A stretch of 8,589 nt of DNA from Armatimonadota bacterium (lineage in GTDB: Bacteria; Armatimonadota; Zipacnadia; Zipacnadales; FEN-943): the NCBI GenBank assembly GCA_029777735.1, contig JAKORR010000931.1, forward strand, positions 1 to 8,589. Direction: 5' to 3'. Made by a program: the position numbers and the translations under genes. This document shows, piece by piece, positions 1 through 7,343 of this stretch (its first letter is position 1; each line of letters opens with the position of its first letter). Below the pieces are notes generated by a model. The model saw only the letters and a program-made list of their open reading frames with translations, searched no databases and was not told the origin of the DNA.

Positions 1-2661
1 GAAGACAATGTTGTCCAAGTAGAACACGCCAGACTTTTCCCCAGCACCCACAAAGTACACGCTGTTGCACAAAAAGAACCATTCGCTGGCGTAGGGTAGG
101 TCCGCAAAGATCTGCGGATCCTGTCCAGCCGGCGTGACGGTGAGACTGTACTTTGGGTCAGCCACGCCGAGGGTGAAGTCCACCATCACGTTGTTCCACA
201 CACCCGGCGTGAGCTTCATCAACTCGCGGCCGCCGATCGAAACCACACCCTTGTCTCCGTCGAAGCGGACGCTCGGCCCGGGCCCCTTGCCCTCGTACCG
301 TATCTCAAGCAGGCACGTGGCGCCTTCGTCTACGCGAAGGTCAAAGGTCAGTCGTGCCTTGCCGGTGCGGAAGGGCGCTACAGACCGGTGTAGGAAGGGC
401 CAGAAGCTGGAGTCGGGCGTATCAACGAATTTCAAGGACTTGCGGCCCACACCCACAGCCGTCTCCTCGGTGACAACGATAGCGGTCTGGTCCTTCACCT
501 CGGCGATCCAGCTGCCGCCCGGCTTCTGCCCCACGCCCTCAGCTTCGAAGTCGTCACTAAAGACTACACCCCCAATTTCGCTCTCAGGGTGAAAGGCAGC
601 TCGCGGGCCTGCCTTCTCGGGCGGAAGAAGCCCCAAGGGCAGACCGGCGTCCGTCTCGATGATGACCGCTGCGTGCGTATGGAGCATATCGAGCGTCAGG
701 GCGAGTACCCCATTGGCGTACTCCCACTCTACGCCCGTCAGCGTCGGCACGGCGCGCACTGCCTTCGGCTGGTGCGGGAAGGGCAGCAACAGGCGCAGAT
801 TGCGCAAAGGCGGGTTCCACTCGGTAGTCTCGGTGGTATCGATATCGCATCTTCTCCCCGCCACGCGAGTGGTCAGGTCCGTAACGTGCAAAACCACCTG
901 GCCCGGCTTGGTGCGCAGAGAGCAGACGACAGGGGCGTCGCCCACCCCCTCGACCGCGTAGGAGGGGCCCTTGCCCAGGCTGGCCAACGCGGCTGCTAGC
1001 AGCCCGTCGTCTGGGTAAATGAGACCGCCTGTCGCTAGATAGGCCACCGTACCTTGACCGACGCGGTTGCGTGTCAGTGCCGGTCGCCCATCGGCAAAGG
1101 TGGATACCACCTCGGCACCAACCAATTCCACCGGCCAGGTACCGACGATATGGTGTAGGCGCCCTCCTATCTGCAAGGGCACGGGCTTGGCCTCAGGCTG
1201 TTCCTCACGGCGCAGGCCGAGCAGAGCGACAGCTTCGGCCGACTCCTGGGCCCTGCGACCACGTAGGCCCTCACCCATGACTAGTAACAGCCCACCTCTC
1301 TCAACGAATCGGCGGAGGTCCGTCAGCGTCCTGGACGCCAGCACGCGGCCCTCCGGCAGGATCACAATCTCGTAGGGCGTCGTGTGGGCGAGGTAAGCCT
1401 CCTCGTTGACCACGTCCGTTGCGTAGCGGGCCTCCTGCAACGAACGCAGGACCGTGAAGACCGGACGGTCAGGATCGCCGCGGTTGCTCAGGCGCCAAGA
1501 CGTTTCGCTGTCAAGTACCGCCACCTGAGACGCAGACACCGACGGTCCCAGGGCGGGAGCGCGGTCGCGCGTGAACTCCGCCATATGCCGCGTGACCTCG
1601 ACGCCCCAGGGTGGCACCTTGCCTCCGCTGAAGGTCCACGCGAACCATACACCGCCAGCAGCCATCGTGACTGCGCCCTCCTGAAGCGTCCGCTGGAGCG
1701 AATAGCGGTTAGCTAAAGACCGGGATTCGGGAGTCGCATAGCTCATGATGTCCCACGGTGTCTTCTGCTGGGCCCCCCAGCGACTCGTCGCGCAGATGAC
1801 TTGAGCGATGTTCCAGGCATCGCCGCTGAGCGTGTCGACGAAGTCGGGTATTGGCTCCGGCGACCAAGCCCAGGACCAGTTGCTCGTGTACAGAGCCTTG
1901 GGGCTGGCCGTATGGATTGCCTCGGCCACATGGCGAAGATAACTTTGGTACCGCGTGTAGTGCCAGTCAATCCACCGGTCCCACTCCGGGGCGGCAGGGT
2001 CGCGAGGCGCCTCTGTGCCTGTGTCTTGCTTCCACTCGCGCAGGCAGCGCTCGCACCAGCACGGCCGGGTTAGAATGTAGTCGCCGTCGAACCAGAAGCC
2101 GTCCGGGTCGTACTTACTGATGATCTCGCGAATCTGTGGGATGAACCGCTCGTAGAGATAGCCCTTCTTCTCGCGATTGGGGCGCTGGCAAACGATAGGG
2201 TCGCCGACGATGATAGGCTGTCCATCGGCACCCACAGCCGCCCACTCGGGATGGTCTTTCAGCTCCAGCGGACGCCGGTCCACCGACATGTAGACGCACA
2301 GCTTGAGCCCGAGGCGCCGGGCCACTTCCTTGAAGGTCCCCAGCGTGTCATGACCCTTGCGGCCCGGGTTGTCGAGGCCCACTTCGGTCGGATAGGTCGC
2401 ATAGCCGTTGCTCTGCGCGGAAACCTGAATCATCTGGACTGGCACCGTGGACAGGGCGGCGGTCAGTTCGTCCACGGTCTGCCCCTGACCCAACAGCGAG
2501 GAGTGATTGTCGAAATGAATGTTTACCAGTGAGTGCCTGTACCACTCGTTCCGCGCGGGGATACCGGCACCGCCCTCAGCACCCAATACCGGGCAGACAT
2601 ATAGCGATAGCAGCGGAACAGCCCAGTGGGCTCCAGACAGACCGACAGTGTAAGATTTCAT
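1..2661 (-). CDS. Secreted GHL6-like glycoside hydrolase, 3' end beyond window
   Basis: The frame is open from the ATG at 2661 to base 1 (887 residues seen, no stop), so the C-terminus is missing. AGGAGG lies 9 bases before the ATG. Residues 1-28 look like a signal peptide (hydrophobic AVPLLSLYVCPVLGA, cleavage near A28). Residues about 45-330 resemble the (beta/alpha)8 domain of GHL6/GH29-type glycosidases: YPTEVG at 90-95, HPEW at 137-140, PDGFWFDGD at 186-194, then a PCWCERC cysteine cluster at 200-206. By analogy with GH29, D192 is the candidate nucleophile; this is inferred. Residues about 379-465 form a Rossmann-like segment (QVAVLD, then LLLVMGEG) like the beta-galactosidase trimerisation domain. 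From about 700 a beta-rich jelly-roll-like domain begins (VFSDDFEAEG) and is near its end at the window edge (YLDNIVF). The substrate cannot be told; fucosidase or galactosidase activity is possible but unproven. It is the last gene of the same-strand series. Confidence 0.85.
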   Translation of the reverse strand, partial: MKSYTVGLSGAHWAVPLLSLYVCPVLGAEGGAGIPARNEWYRHSLVNIHFDNHSSLLGQGQTVDELTAALSTVPVQMIQVSAQSNGYATYPTEVGLDNPGRKGHDTLGTFKEVARRLGLKLCVYMSVDRRPLELKDHPEWAAVGADGQPIIVGDPIVCQRPNREKKGYLYERFIPQIREIISKYDPDGFWFDGDYILTRPCWCERCLREWKQDTGTEAPRDPAAPEWDRWIDWHYTRYQSYLRHVAEAIHTASPKALYTSNWSWAWSPEPIPDFVDTLSGDAWNIAQVICATSRWGAQQKTPWDIMSYATPESRSLANRYSLQRTLQEGAVTMAAGGVWFAWTFSGGKVPPWGVEVTRHMAEFTRDRAPALGPSVSASQVAVLDSETSWRLSNRGDPDRPVFTVLRSLQEARYATDVVNEEAYLAHTTPYEIVILPEGRVLASRTLTDLRRFVERGGLLLVMGEGLRGRRAQESAEAVALLGLRREEQPEAKPVPLQIGGRLHHIVGTWPVELVGAEVVSTFADGRPALTRNRVGQGTVAYLATGGLIYPDDGLLAAALASLGKGPSYAVEGVGDAPVVCSLRTKPGQVVLHVTDLTTRVAGRRCDIDTTETTEWNPPLRNLRLLLPFPHQPKAVRAVPTLTGVEWEYANGVLALTLDMLHTHAAVIIETDAGLPLGLLPPEKAGPRAAFHPESEIGGVVFSDDFEAEGVGQKPGGSWIAEVKDQTAIVVTEETAVGVGRKSLKFVDTPDSSFWPFLHRSVAPFRTGKARLTFDLRVDEGATCLLEIRYEGKGPGPSVRFDGDKGVVSIGGRELMKLTPGVWNNVMVDFTLGVADPKYSLTVTPAGQDPQIFADLPYASEWFFLCNSVYFVGAGEKSGVFYLDNIVF

Positions 2662-2670
2662 GGGCCTGAT

Positions 2671-2676
2671 CCTCCT
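2671..2676 (-). promoter_or_regulatory. Shine-Dalgarno site of the GHL6-like gene
   Basis: AGGAGG on the minus strand sits 9 bases before the ATG at 2661. It fixes the start that places a signal peptide at the N-terminus. Confidence 0.8.
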
Positions 2677-2690
2677 TGGCACTCTAAGCC

Positions 2691-2731
2691 AGGACTGACA
2701 CCTACGAGGCCAGTTAGGACTGAGCCTACGA
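2691..2731. repeat. Imperfect direct repeat in intergenic gap
   Basis: Two copies of AGGACTGA(ca/g)CCTACGA lie at 2691-2707 and 2716-2731, with starts 25 bases apart. They differ by about two bases in the middle. They occupy the 95-base gap between the GH57 gene stop and the start of the GHL6-like gene, upstream of the latter. They could be a paired regulator-binding site or a chance small duplication. No clear promoter or terminator is visible in the gap. Confidence 0.55.
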
Positions 2732-2756
2732 TGAGGGCGCGTGAGTCTAGTTCAGT

Positions 2757-4319
2757 TCACTCTTGGCCGAAGTCCGTGTCAACCTTCTCGATGAGCACGC
2801 CACCGACAAGCCTTCGGGCCTCGACGAGGCTCTCGGCACGCGTCCGATATTCGGTTGGGTAAAGGACCGTAGCTCCCGAGTCGCTGACCGTGGAGACCTC
2901 GCGCGACGCCTCGATCAGAGTGCGGGCGGTACGAGCGCACGCGGTAAGATCCGCGTCCCCCGATTGCTCCAGCTCATCAGCCTTCCGCAATACAAGCTCC
3001 TGCTGCGGTCGTAGGACCTCCTCCAGAGTCGCCACCGGGTCTGTGGCCAGAGTGCCGCGGTCCACGCCGCCAACAAGCTGTTCAGCCTTCAACAGATTGC
3101 GGAAGCAGTAGCCATAGTTGAAAGGGTGGACGATGTGGGGCGCGTCGGGCAGCGTCGGTGGCCACTGGCCATCGGAGTTGTATGAGCAGGTCAAATGGAA
3201 CCAGGCGAGGCGCCGCCGCGTCTCGTCCATCTGCGGCTCCAGATGGCACAGCTTTTCTCGCACAAGATCCTGCCACGGACGTAGCAAGCGGGCCATGGGT
3301 GTGTCTGCCCAGGTGGAGGCACGGCCGCCGTGCCAGGCCGAGTCGTCGTCGAAGGTCAGCACTTCATCCAGAGGTGGCAGGCTGTTGCACGCCTCGTCGA
3401 AGGTCACGAATTCGCCCAACCGTCTGCACTCACCGATGAGCGCGATGAGCTTGTCACGCGAGTCGGGCGTATGCTCGAACACGTTGTCAGGCTTGTTCTG
3501 ATACTTGAGGCGGAACCAGCCGTTGGTGCCCACATACTCGGCGTCGTCAGCGAAGATGATCAAGGTGCCCTCCGGTTCGCCGGGCTGCTGCTGGGAGTAC
3601 TTGCGAATGAGGCCCAGATAGCGATCAAGGGTGTAACCTTCCATCCCCATGAAGAAGCGCACGCCGAACTGGGCCACGCGATCGGTGCGCAGGAAGGTTC
3701 GTAGCCTGCCCTTACCCACGCCATGGAGGTTGTCGAAGGGGAAGTGAATCGCACGCTCGTGGCCCGGCAAATCGTAGGTGAAGCCGAACCGGTAGAAGGC
3801 CACATCCTCGCTGTGCTCGACCTCGTAGATCTCGGGCCGCAGCGGGCGTCCGTCCGGTCCCAAGGACCGGCTGTAGGCCTCGAAATCGCCAAGCAAGTTG
3901 CTGTAGCCCGTGGCGAGGACCTGCCAGGGCACAAAGGACCGCCATCCACACTCTGGATTCCAAAAGCTGCGCGGGCGTACTCCCAATAGCCGTTCATAAG
4001 TCTCATTCGAAAATCGAATGCTCCACACACCGTCTTCTTGTGGGAAGTTGGGCAGCATTGGGTGCGCATAAGGCGACCCCATGAACTCACACTGCCCCGA
4101 GGCAATGGCAGCCTTCAGTTTCTCCAGTACATCCGGCGCGAACTCCGCTATCTGGTCGAGGGTATAGCCCGAGGCCTCAAACACGAACTTCGTGTCAGGG
4201 AACTGCTCGCGCATGGTGTCCAGAATCAGCTCGTAGCTAGAACGTATGACGAACTCGTACCGCTCCGGCACTAGGTACGCGTAGTTGAGATTCGCGTGGA
4301 AAATAGCAACGTACTTCAT
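2757..4319 (-). CDS. Glycoside hydrolase family 57 protein (cytoplasmic)
   Basis: A 520-residue GH57-type protein. This family holds retaining alpha-glucan-active enzymes such as amylases, 4-alpha-glucanotransferases, branching enzymes and some alpha-galactosidases. Conserved regions can be followed in order: FHANLNY at 7-13 in place of the usual HQP..H region; EASGYTLDQIAE at 48-59; GSPYAHPMLP at 81-90; FWNPECGW at 119-126, where E123 aligns with the catalytic nucleophile; FADDAEYVG at 256-264, where D259 aligns with the general acid/base; and SYNSDGQWPP at 379-388 near the C-terminal helical part. There is no signal peptide, so it should act in the cytoplasm. The ATG at 4319 begins directly at region 1. 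GGGAG lies 9 bases upstream, and a second AAGGA almost touches the ATG. The stop at 2757 is followed after 95 bases by the secreted glycosidase. The exact activity cannot be assigned from sequence alone. Confidence 0.88.
   Translation of the reverse strand: MKYVAIFHANLNYAYLVPERYEFVIRSSYELILDTMREQFPDTKFVFEASGYTLDQIAEFAPDVLEKLKAAIASGQCEFMGSPYAHPMLPNFPQEDGVWSIRFSNETYERLLGVRPRSFWNPECGWRSFVPWQVLATGYSNLLGDFEAYSRSLGPDGRPLRPEIYEVEHSEDVAFYRFGFTYDLPGHERAIHFPFDNLHGVGKGRLRTFLRTDRVAQFGVRFFMGMEGYTLDRYLGLIRKYSQQQPGEPEGTLIIFADDAEYVGTNGWFRLKYQNKPDNVFEHTPDSRDKLIALIGECRRLGEFVTFDEACNSLPPLDEVLTFDDDSAWHGGRASTWADTPMARLLRPWQDLVREKLCHLEPQMDETRRRLAWFHLTCSYNSDGQWPPTLPDAPHIVHPFNYGYCFRNLLKAEQLVGGVDRGTLATDPVATLEEVLRPQQELVLRKADELEQSGDADLTACARTARTLIEASREVSTVSDSGATVLYPTEYRTRAESLVEARRLVGGVLIEKVDTDFGQE
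3854..3870. repeat. Perfect inverted repeat inside the GH57 gene (GC-rich)
   Basis: CCGGTCC-caa-GGACCGG: 7-base arms around a 3-base centre, within the coding sequence. It may form a small hairpin in the mRNA. Nothing shows a function. Confidence 0.4.
4004..4020. repeat. Perfect inverted repeat inside the GH57 gene (AT-rich)
   Basis: CATTCGA-aaa-TCGAATG: 7-base arms around a 3-base centre, an operator-like palindrome in an otherwise GC-rich coding sequence (it encodes the IRFSNE part of the protein). Its centre is 150 bases from that of the other 17-base palindrome in the same gene. It may be chance. Confidence 0.4.
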
Positions 4320-4373
4320 ATCCTTGTGCTCCCGGTGTCTATAGTCTAACGCGTCCCCGGTCTGTAACCGCCC

Positions 4374-6491
4374 CTAAGGCCCCAGCGGTCCTTCCCGCGA
4401 GGCGAAGTCCCTCACGCGGTGGAAAGTGAGGTAGTTGGCGTCGTGGAAGTTATGCGCGCCGTTGAAGGCCGTTCGCGAAGCCGCTAGAATGTCTGGCCCG
4501 TCAAATAGCCAATCAACGTACTGGAAGCCCGTATACCTAACCGCCGTATCGCGGTCGTCGCGGAGAAGGTCCCGCACAGGCGTCCAGTGCTCCAGGTCGG
4601 CGGACTTTACCAGCGTCAGAACGCTTCGCATGCCTGCAGCGTCGGGCTTTGTTACCCGATTCACAAGCGACCAGTAGAGACCTGTTTCCGGGTGCCGCAG
4701 AATCGTGAACTTCGTCATACCACCTGGAAAGTCGATCGCATGATCAAAGGACAAGCAGCGCCCATCGCTGGCGATCTCAAGCGCCACGGCTTTGCCGAAA
4801 TGCGGATAAACGTGCCAGCGCAGGATATTGAGTAGCCGGCCATCCAGCGCAACCACGGCGTTGCCCTCTAGGTATCCCTGCTGGTCGTCGGGCAGACTCC
4901 AGCCCTGGGGAAGCCACGCTGGGTCGTAGGGTAGCGGTGCGCTGACGGTCCAGTTCGCCGGATCCATGAGGTCGGCATCAGCTATCGCTGACACAACGAC
5001 GGCCTGGAAGCCCCGCGGCCAGCCACCCGTCTGCAGCTCCACGCAGCTCCACAGGCGCCCGCGGTACTCGATCACCGGCACCGGCGCCTTGTGGTACCGC
5101 CCGCGGGCTACCACGATCGGCTCGGTCCACGTGACGCCCCCGTCAGGTGAGTGCCTGAGCAGCAGGTCTGCATACTCACGCCGACAGGCCAACAGATACA
5201 AACCGCCACGGTGCGTGAAGAGCTTGCCCCAGAACCCGGGGCTCACGTCGGCTGTGTGATACCAAGTCTCGCCTTGGTCGTCTGATCGGAACACGCGCGT
5301 CAGGTCCTGCCGCCCGCCGCCAAAGATGTCGTGGGAGGCAACCAAGGAGCCGTTGCTCAGCTTGGCGATAGACGGACTGCCGATGTACTGACCCGATATC
5401 GCGTAGGCCGGGTCGTCCTTGTGCAGGTAGTCGATGACTACGCCGGGCACCCAGCCAGGGGTGAAGAGGCGTTCAGTGCTCAGGCCGAAGCGCCTGCCGG
5501 TGCTCGCCTGCACTGCCTCCACCCGAAGCTCGTAGTCGGCATGGTTGAGCAGGCCACTAATGGTGGCGGTAGTCTCCCGTCCGGCCACAGTGTGCGTCTC
5601 CGCTTTATCCCCTTCGGCGCCGCGAAGCTTAACCGAGACCTGATAGCGAAGGTCCTCGGCGGGCACTTCGGGCGCTGGCCTTATCCAATCAACCGTCACG
5701 CATTCGTGGCCCGGCACAACGCGCGTGATCGTCAGTGTCGGCTTCTCCAGCGCGGCGATCTGATACTTCTCGCGCAGGTAGGCCTCAACTGCGCTGCGCT
5801 GCTCATCACCCAGCGCCACGTTGTAGATGAGCAGTTCGGCCAGGTCTCCGCTCAGCTCACCCTGAGTCCCGCCCGGTAGGTTCCGCTTGCCCAGGCATAT
5901 CGGATCTTCATTCGGCTCTTGGGGCGGCACGTCCTCCAGCTCGTCCACCACCTCCCCATCGGCTATCACGATGAGCTTGCGCCTGTCGGCGTCGAAGACA
6001 CTGACCTGCAAGTTGGGCCGATTGGGCAGGAAGAAGGAGCCGCCCAGGTACTGCCCGCCCACGCCAAGCCCGCCTCTTGGGGTCAGAAACCAGGCGTCTG
6101 CCTCCAGCCCTCCAGAACGGTCTTTCTTCTGCGCGATGCGGAAGCCGGTCGCATAGCGGAACACGCAAAATACGGTGAACCCACGCGTGGCGTTGAGGTC
6201 AGGGTGATGAGGTACCAGGAGGTAGTTGCCCATGCCATCGAAACGCACAGCCGCGCGGCCGTTGATGCTGTTGGCGATCCAGTGGGGGCCGGTCGCAACT
6301 GTACCCTGGGCATGATTGCCGCGCCCGGACTGGTCTTCCCAGCGCACAACGCGATCTCCTTCGAGCACTACACCTACGTCCGCCCTCAGCCAGAGGATGA
6401 GGCCAGCCATGGGCAGCGAGCCAGACTGGCCGCCTGGGTCAGCCGTAACTAGAGCTGCGGCTACCACTGCAGATCCTGCAGGCCAAAACAT
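4374..6491 (-). CDS. Probably exported LamG-FN3-BNR beta-propeller protein
   Basis: A 705-residue protein from the ATG at 6491. That start is preferred over an in-frame GTG at 6536 because GGAGG lies 8 bases before it and the ATG opens on a hydrophobic stretch (AGSAVVAAALVTA), a weak signal peptide without an N-terminal basic residue. Residues about 28-247 form a LamG/concanavalin-like domain (LILWLRADVGV, WEDQSGRGNHA, AAVRFDGMGNYL, then LAELLIYNVAL). Residues about 250-345 look like a fibronectin type III domain. Residues about 355-700 are a sialidase-like beta-propeller with two Asp-boxes, SDDQGETW at 403-410 and SPDGGVTW at 448-455. The FRIP arginine of true sialidases is absent: the matching stretch reads YIGSPSI at 369-375. 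It may therefore be another propeller hydrolase or a glycan-binding protein. It sits 60 bases after the SGNH hydrolase gene and 54 bases before GH57, which suggests a shared glycan role. Confidence 0.85.
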   Translation of the reverse strand: MFWPAGSAVVAAALVTADPGGQSGSLPMAGLILWLRADVGVVLEGDRVVRWEDQSGRGNHAQGTVATGPHWIANSINGRAAVRFDGMGNYLLVPHHPDLNATRGFTVFCVFRYATGFRIAQKKDRSGGLEADAWFLTPRGGLGVGGQYLGGSFFLPNRPNLQVSVFDADRRKLIVIADGEVVDELEDVPPQEPNEDPICLGKRNLPGGTQGELSGDLAELLIYNVALGDEQRSAVEAYLREKYQIAALEKPTLTITRVVPGHECVTVDWIRPAPEVPAEDLRYQVSVKLRGAEGDKAETHTVAGRETTATISGLLNHADYELRVEAVQASTGRRFGLSTERLFTPGWVPGVVIDYLHKDDPAYAISGQYIGSPSIAKLSNGSLVASHDIFGGGRQDLTRVFRSDDQGETWYHTADVSPGFWGKLFTHRGGLYLLACRREYADLLLRHSPDGGVTWTEPIVVARGRYHKAPVPVIEYRGRLWSCVELQTGGWPRGFQAVVVSAIADADLMDPANWTVSAPLPYDPAWLPQGWSLPDDQQGYLEGNAVVALDGRLLNILRWHVYPHFGKAVALEIASDGRCLSFDHAIDFPGGMTKFTILRHPETGLYWSLVNRVTKPDAAGMRSVLTLVKSADLEHWTPVRDLLRDDRDTAVRYTGFQYVDWLFDGPDILAASRTAFNGAHNFHDANYLTFHRVRDFASREGPLGP

Positions 6492-6499
6492 GACGAAAG

Positions 6500-6504
6500 C
6501 CTCC
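6500..6504 (-). promoter_or_regulatory. Shine-Dalgarno site deciding the start of the LamG-propeller gene
   Basis: GGAGG on the minus strand is 8 bases before the ATG at 6491. The upstream in-frame GTG at 6536 has no such site, so translation from 6491 is favoured. Confidence 0.8.
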
Positions 6505-6551
6505 AAAGACCCAGGGCAGCGCACGCACCGCCCCACTGAACTCTCGCGACA

Positions 6552-7193
6552 TTACCACCCCAACACCGAGAGCAACGCCACCGAGATTACTAGGTGGCCA
6601 GCGGCGTGTGGGTGTACGGGTTCGGGACAGAACTCCTCCGACGCCCGGTAGCGAAGCTGCTCCTTGAATATGTCGTGGGTCTTCACGTGGGCGCAGTTGA
6701 ATTCGGCGGCAAGCTTGCCCACGACTGCAAGGTAGTCAGGCAGAGCCGCTAGTACACGCGAACGATGCGAGCCCGACTCTACATCTCTGCTGATATAGAA
6801 GGGATCCAACAGGACGACCCGGGCGTCGCGGTGTAGCGTCATCTGCAGGATCTCACGGTACAGGCGCTCGTATTTGTCTGGCGGGACGGCGGTCGCCGCA
6901 TCGCCAAAGCATCGGTGCAGGTCATTTATGCCTATGAGTATCGTCACCCAGTCGGGCGAGTAAAAGAGCACATCGTCGTGCCAGCGGTTGCGTAGATCCT
7001 CTACGGTGTTGCCACCAATGCCCGCGTTGTGGTACGTGATGGCACGCTCCGGGTAGCGCGCTGTGATGAGGTCGATGACCTGCTTGGCGTAGCCGGCACC
7101 ATAGGGCGCGGCCTGGGCACGTCGGCCACAGTCGGTGATGCTATCTCCAGCGAACACAACTGTTTGTCCGTCTTGGACAAGGAAGCCATCCAT
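6552..7193 (-). CDS. SGNH/GDSL-family hydrolase (probable carbohydrate esterase)
   Basis: A 213-residue SGNH hydrolase, normal length for the single-domain family of esterases, lipases and acetylxylan-type deacetylases. Block I is FAGDSITDCGR with nucleophile S18. Block II is NAGIGGNT at 56-63, giving the oxyanion glycine. Block III is GIND at 88-91, with N90 as the oxyanion asparagine. Block V is EPVHPHAAGH at 191-200, with H194 as the catalytic base. The usual block V is DxxH; here the acidic residue three before the histidine is E191. The ATG at 7193 is chosen because AGGAG lies 8 bases before it; an in-frame GTG at 7202 falls inside that site. There is no signal peptide, so it is probably cytoplasmic. 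Beside glycosidase genes it probably removes acyl groups from sugars, but this is inferred from context. Confidence 0.9.
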   Translation of the reverse strand: MDGFLVQDGQTVVFAGDSITDCGRRAQAAPYGAGYAKQVIDLITARYPERAITYHNAGIGGNTVEDLRNRWHDDVLFYSPDWVTILIGINDLHRCFGDAATAVPPDKYERLYREILQMTLHRDARVVLLDPFYISRDVESGSHRSRVLAALPDYLAVVGKLAAEFNCAHVKTHDIFKEQLRYRASEEFCPEPVHPHAAGHLVISVALLSVLGW

Positions 7194-7201
7194 CTGCGTC
7201 A

Positions 7202-7206
7202 CTCCT
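7202..7206 (-). promoter_or_regulatory. Shine-Dalgarno site of the SGNH hydrolase gene
   Basis: AGGAG on the minus strand lies 8 bases before the ATG at 7193. It overlaps the alternative GTG start at 7202 and so argues against it. Confidence 0.75.
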
Positions 7207-7244
7207 AGGTTCTGCGTTATTAGAGAAGCAGCGCCAAGTGCAGC

Positions 7245-7271
7245 GGCCCCAGGGTCAGTACCCCGAGGGCC
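7245..7271. other. GC-rich intergenic hairpin
   Basis: GGCCC-ca-GGGT-cagt-ACCC-cga-GGGCC can fold with a 5-bp outer and a 4-bp inner stem around a CAGT loop (ACTG in the minus-strand RNA). It lies in the roughly 150-base gap between the unknown secreted gene and the SGNH gene. No U-tract follows on the minus strand, so it is not a standard intrinsic terminator. It may stabilise or process the mRNA. The rest of the gap shows no clear promoter. Confidence 0.4.
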
Positions 7272-7343
7272 GAGATGTTCGCAAGACGGCTCCTTCGACA
7301 GGCAGCTCAGGCCGCGTCAGACTGTCGGCACAAACGAATAATC

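Noticed and set aside
134..592. Plus-strand open frame of 152 codons
   Set aside because: It is antisense to the GHL6-like gene, rich in Ser/Pro/Arg/Thr, and has no domain pattern. High GC produces such shadow frames.
5331..5879. Plus-strand open frame of 182 codons
   Set aside because: It lies wholly opposite the FN3/LamG part of the propeller gene, which has clear domain motifs; no ribosome site or family pattern is seen.
6492..6536. GTG start at 6536 for the LamG-propeller protein
   Set aside because: No Shine-Dalgarno is present, whereas GGAGG is well placed before the ATG at 6491.
7217..7222. TAATAA as a -10 promoter box before the SGNH gene (minus strand)
   Set aside because: No -35-like hexamer is found at a suitable distance, so the match is too weak to report as a promoter.
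7245..7271. Intrinsic terminator
   Set aside because: The hairpin is imperfect and no run of U follows it on the minus strand.
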